A program made the position numbers and the translations under genes. The notes beneath the pieces are model-generated. The model saw nothing but the letters and a program-made list of their open reading frames with translations, ran no database searches and was not told the DNA's origin. 7,968 bases of DNA, from positions 1-7,968 of the forward strand of contig BNVA01000090.1 of NCBI GenBank assembly GCA_025997755.1. Reading direction: 5' to 3'. Shown piece after piece: positions 5,978 to 7,968 of the stretch; within the stretch, counting starts at the first letter, position 1, and each line of letters starts with the position of its first letter. The DNA comes from Spirochaetia bacterium (GTDB lineage: Bacteria; Spirochaetota; Spirochaetia; Treponematales; Breznakiellaceae).

Positions 5978-7113
5978 TTTTCCACCGCCAAGCTGCGTAA
6001 AGCCAGTTCCGACATTAATTCCGCCGCTTTTGCAAGACAACTTGTATCAGCACAAAACTTAGGGTTATGAAGACCATGCGGTGATTTTATACCAAAACCC
6101 ATAAATACGCCGCGTATTTTTTGCTGATAAACGGCAAAATCATCACCCGCCATAGTGGGCTTAAAAGGCACAACTTTAAATCCCATATCCGCCGCTACAC
6201 TTTTTGCAAATTGACATAAAGCCGGATCGTTATGTGTCGAGGGTGTGTCTATATGCCATTGGAATTTTATTTTTACACCGTTTGTTATTTCGATCCCGTG
6301 ACAAACATCGTTTAACACAAGCGCTATTTTTTGTCCTTTGATGTTGCCGAGCGTACGGATTGTTCCTTCCAGAAAAGCGCTGTCCGGGATTACATTCCAT
6401 GTTTTACCGGCTTCAATATGAGAAAAACTTAACACAACGCAATCCTGAGGATGAGATTTCCGGCTTACTATACACTGAGCGGAGTCTATCAACTGAGCCG
6501 CCGCCGAAATAGGATCAACGCAGTTCTGCGGCATTGCCGCGTGTCCGCCCCTGCCTAATATTTTTATCGAGAATGCTATTGCCGCAGCGAAGGTAGCCCC
6601 GGTGCTTATCTCGATATTTCCGTTATCTTTTTCCGGCATAACGTGCATACCGAAAATCTCGGTTACATCGTTTAACGCCCCGCTTTCAAGGACGCTTAAA
6701 GCGCCGCCCGTAATTTCCTCGGCAGGCTGAAAGACAAGTTTTACATTACCCGCAAATTCATTTTGCTTTTCTTTAAGCAGCCGCGCCGCGCCAAGCAAAG
6801 CCGACATATGAAAATCATGCCCACAGGCGTGCATAAAGCCTGAATTTTCGGATTTATACACAAGCTCCGTCTTTTCTTCTATAGGCAGGGCGTCAATATC
6901 CGCCCTAAGCGCAACCGTCTTTCCGCCTGTCCTGCCGCGCAGAATGGCAACCAGACCCGTTTTCATCCCCGTGTCCTGCACTTCGATGCCTATATTACCG
7001 AGATTTTCCCGGATGTACGCTGTGGTAGTCACTTCCTCGCCGCTTAATTCCGGGTGCCTGTGCAGCCATTCAAAATGATTCTGCAACTCTATTTGTAAAT
7101 CGTTTGTATTCAT
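5974..7113 (-). CDS. M20-family amidohydrolase / N-acyl-amino-acid deacylase or aminopeptidase-like hydrolase
   Basis: The 379-residue protein belongs to the M20D group, which includes hippurate hydrolases, N-acyl-L-amino acid amidohydrolases and IAA-amino acid hydrolases. These cytoplasmic binuclear metal enzymes split an acyl or aminoacyl amide bond. Visible motifs are HRHPELSGEE (18-27), RADIDALPIEEKT (70-82), MHACGHDFH (94-102) with metal ligands Cys97 and His99, QPAEE (129-133) with the catalytic or metal-binding glutamates, GMHVMP (155-160) with His157, GRGGHAAMPQ (187-196) opening the dimerisation domain, and MAGDDF (321-326). His349 in GLHNPKF is the last ligand. Exact substrate cannot be inferred. 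ATG at 7113 is preceded by AGGAGG (7119-7124) at five bases. It is the first gene of the operon and overlaps rnz by four bases. Confidence 0.93.
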   Translation of the reverse strand: MNTNDLQIELQNHFEWLHRHPELSGEEVTTTAYIRENLGNIGIEVQDTGMKTGLVAILRGRTGGKTVALRADIDALPIEEKTELVYKSENSGFMHACGHDFHMSALLGAARLLKEKQNEFAGNVKLVFQPAEEITGGALSVLESGALNDVTEIFGMHVMPEKDNGNIEISTGATFAAAIAFSIKILGRGGHAAMPQNCVDPISAAAQLIDSAQCIVSRKSHPQDCVVLSFSHIEAGKTWNVIPDSAFLEGTIRTLGNIKGQKIALVLNDVCHGIEITNGVKIKFQWHIDTPSTHNDPALCQFAKSVAADMGFKVVPFKPTMAGDDFAVYQQKIRGVFMGFGIKSPHGLHNPKFCADTSCLAKAAELMSELALRSLAVEK

Positions 7114-7127
7114 ATTTTCCTCCTAAA

Positions 7128-7194
7128 ATTATACCCGCTGCCCGTGTCTTTCGCTAGTCATTACGGGCTATACATACTGTTTTTAATACTTGAA
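7128..7194 (-). promoter_or_regulatory. Promoter region of the amidohydrolase-rnz-TM2 operon (two candidates)
   Basis: Candidate one is TTCAAG (7194-7189), 16 bases, TATAGC (7172-7167), which would give a leader of about 50 bases. Its matches are 3 of 6 and 4 of 6. Candidate two is a perfect TATAAT (7133-7128), but it has no good -35 and would start transcription inside the AGGAGG ribosome site, so it is less likely to be used. The -35 of candidate one overlaps that of the divergent gene's promoter. Confidence 0.35.
7140..7168. repeat. Inverted repeat GCCCGT / ACGGGC in the divergent intergenic region
   Basis: GCCCGT (7140-7145) and ACGGGC (7163-7168) are perfect six-base arms 17 bases apart; one wobble pair extends the stem in RNA. 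It would lie in the leader of the amidohydrolase operon if the upstream promoter candidate is used, or could be a protein-binding site. There is no T-tract, so it is not a standard terminator. Confidence 0.35.
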
Positions 7195-7217
7195 AAAAAA
7201 ATTTAAGAGGCTATAAT
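7190..7217 (+). promoter_or_regulatory. Strong promoter of the RsbRD_N-like gene, apparently leaderless
   Basis: TTGAAA (7190-7195) and a perfect TATAAT (7212-7217) are 16 bases apart, the best promoter in the window. Transcription would begin near 7223-7225, at the ATG (7224). The spacer begins with an A-tract. AGAGG at 7206-7210 lies upstream of the predicted transcript and is 13 bases from the ATG, so it probably does not act as the ribosome site. Confidence 0.65.
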
Positions 7218-7222
7218 AAAAT

Positions 7223-7236
7223 CATGGTTGACCATG
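7223..7236. promoter_or_regulatory. Palindrome CATGGT-TG-ACCATG over the start codon, possible operator
   Basis: Perfect six-base arms separated by two bases cover the predicted transcription start and the ATG at 7224. A site here could block initiation by RNA polymerase, or fold at the 5' end of the mRNA. Chance occurrence and simple coding constraint remain possible; no known regulator is recognised. Confidence 0.35.
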
Positions 7237-7745
7237 ACCTAATCAACATATTGAATTTTAAATCAAAATTTCTGGCGTCGCGCTGGAAGGCTCTTATACG
7301 CAAAGCTCCGCATCTGCGGCATTACAATAAAATGAGCGACGATGATCTGATAAAAATTAATGAGCCTCTATATAAACACCTGGCGCGTACCCTTGACCGG
7401 GGGCTGGATCGCGCAGTAATCGGTGATTTTTTTGTCAAAATGGGCAAAAACCGGCTGGAAAGAGGCTTTCCTCTCTCTGAAACCGTGTTTGCCTGCAACC
7501 TTTCTCAACAAATGATAGTCGATTATCTGGCGCAGGAATTTGTTTTGGACAGTTCTGTCGCAGTATACCAAACTCTTGATGTTACAAAAAAAATAAATGA
7601 ATTTTTTTTCTTAGGCTGCTTTTATATGATCAAGGGATTTCTTGAAAAAACGTATACCGAGATGAGCATAAAGCATAAAATTTCCGAAGACCTTTTAAAA
7701 ACTTACTTTAAGGATGAATTTTTCTTCAAACAGGAAGAAGAATGA
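7224..7745 (+). CDS. Small helical protein resembling the RsbRD N-terminal (RsbRD_N) domain
   Basis: The 173-residue product is predicted to be all alpha-helical and soluble. Its pattern (FLASRWKALIRKAP about 16-29, a helix to LDRG 57-60, GDFFVKMGKNRLERGFPLSET about 67-87, then a long hydrophobic helix) resembles the RsbRD_N fold found at the N-terminus of RsbR-like stress regulators and some histidine kinases. No STAS or kinase domain follows, so if the assignment holds it is a stand-alone sensor or binding domain. The last 25 residues are charged and probably helical. ATG at 7224 is chosen because the coding pattern extends to it and the next in-frame ATG is codon 37. It lies five bases before murJ and is probably co-transcribed with it. 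The family call is by pattern only; the coding call is firm. Confidence 0.8.
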   Translation: MVDHDLINILNFKSKFLASRWKALIRKAPHLRHYNKMSDDDLIKINEPLYKHLARTLDRGLDRAVIGDFFVKMGKNRLERGFPLSETVFACNLSQQMIVDYLAQEFVLDSSVAVYQTLDVTKKINEFFFLGCFYMIKGFLEKTYTEMSIKHKISEDLLKTYFKDEFFFKQEEE

Positions 7746-7750
7746 ATTAA

Positions 7751-7968
7751 GTGAGTTCCCGCTCATTACTGCGTTCAGGCTCCGCATTGTCCCTGCTTAC
7801 TTTGGTTTCCCGTGTTTTGGGTTTGGCGCGGGAGATGACAAAAGCCGCATTGCTCGGTACCAGTGCGATTTCCGATGCGTTTTCCGTAGCCTTTCTTATT
7901 CCTAATCTTTTCCGCCTACTGCCAGACTTACAAAGAACGACAAAAATGTCCAAAAACAGTTCAAGAAT
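7751..7968 (+). CDS. murJ: MurJ lipid II flippase, N-terminal fragment, interrupted after about codon 55
   Basis: MurJ (MviN) is a polytopic inner-membrane transporter that flips lipid II for peptidoglycan synthesis. From GTG 7751 the frame reads [20 protein letters not shown], then [20 protein letters not shown] and [11 protein letters not shown], the typical first helix, the loop and the second helix of the family. GTG is the start because a TAA lies immediately upstream in frame (7748-7750). After Arg55 (7913-7915) the family expects roughly RLFAE(G/N)xxSxAFIP; instead the frame reads [17 protein letters not shown] to the window edge, and neither other frame restores homology. The gene is therefore broken near 7916 by inserted DNA or by misassembly. 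Ribosome-site-like AGGAAGAAG lies at 7732-7740. It follows the RsbRD_N-like gene by five bases. Confidence 0.85.
   Translation, partial: MSSRSLLRSGSALSLLTLVSRVLGLAREMTKAALLGTSAISDAFSVAFLIPNLFRLLPDLQRTTKMSKNSSR
7917..7968. mobile_element. Possible left end of an insertion sequence inside murJ
   Basis: The sequence after the end of MurJ homology does not code for MurJ in any frame. From 7920 it reads TGCCAGACTTAC, followed by AAAAATGTCC at 7943-7951. That resembles the TG-start and AAATGTCC block of the element end at the left edge of the window (read inward). The two are not the same element: only short blocks match. The window ends before any transposase can be seen. Confidence 0.3.

Noticed and set aside
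5978..6040. N-terminal extension of RNase Z to an ATG at 6040
   Set aside because: The 21 extra residues (MSCKSGGINVGTG...) do not resemble the family and lie entirely within the end of the amidohydrolase gene; MNLEAFVLGCGG at 5977 matches the expected first strand.
7714..7905. Open frame overlapping the end of the RsbRD_N-like gene and the start of murJ
   Set aside because: It is out of frame with MurJ, whose N-terminus is clearly encoded from 7751, and its product has no recognisable features.
1..7968. CRISPR array, tRNA, rRNA, toxin-antitoxin or phage-defence genes
   Set aside because: No regularly spaced repeats, no tRNA cloverleaf or TTCRANNC motif in the gaps, and all sizeable genes are accounted for by other families.

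Overview
The window looks like chromosomal DNA of a spirochaete, most likely a Treponema-type organism of moderate GC (an intestinal or termite-gut lineage would fit). This rests on protein character: the style of the GroES, the short malic enzyme, a TM2/winged-helix protein and the MurJ N-terminus ([11 protein letters not shown]...[12 protein letters not shown]). It is not a database match. Promoters with readable -35/-10 boxes and strong AGGAGG ribosome sites are typical bacterial sigma-70-type signals.

Layout. Positions 1-127 carry the end of a mobile element: two copies of a GGACATTTCTATTG repeat and a terminal ...TTGACA. Next, on +, is a large unrecognised two-transmembrane protein (212-2827) with a Cache-like outer domain and a long acidic cytoplasmic tail. 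A bidirectional terminator (2826-2858) separates it from groES on - (2883-3155). groES is divergent from a short malic enzyme on + (3314-4483). A compact three-gene operon on - (7113 down to 4512) follows. It encodes an M20 amidohydrolase, RNase Z (coupled by an ATGA overlap) and a TM2/winged-helix membrane protein. Divergent from it, on +, are a small helical RsbRD_N-like protein (7224-7745) and, 5 nt later, the start of murJ (from 7751). MurJ similarity stops abruptly after codon 55, near 7916.

Most genes are housekeeping: chaperonin, central carbon metabolism, tRNA 3'-end maturation, peptide/amino-acid scavenging and peptidoglycan lipid II export. The less ordinary parts are the large acidic sensor-like protein, the TM2/winged-helix protein in the rnz operon, and the small gene before murJ. 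That small gene has a perfect -10 box six bases from its ATG and a palindrome over the start codon.

Both edges carry sequence resembling insertion-sequence ends. This suggests the window may be a draft or metagenomic contig that broke at repeats, and it makes the murJ interruption either a real insertion or an assembly artefact. I see no convincing new multi-gene system, no CRISPR array, and no tRNA or rRNA.
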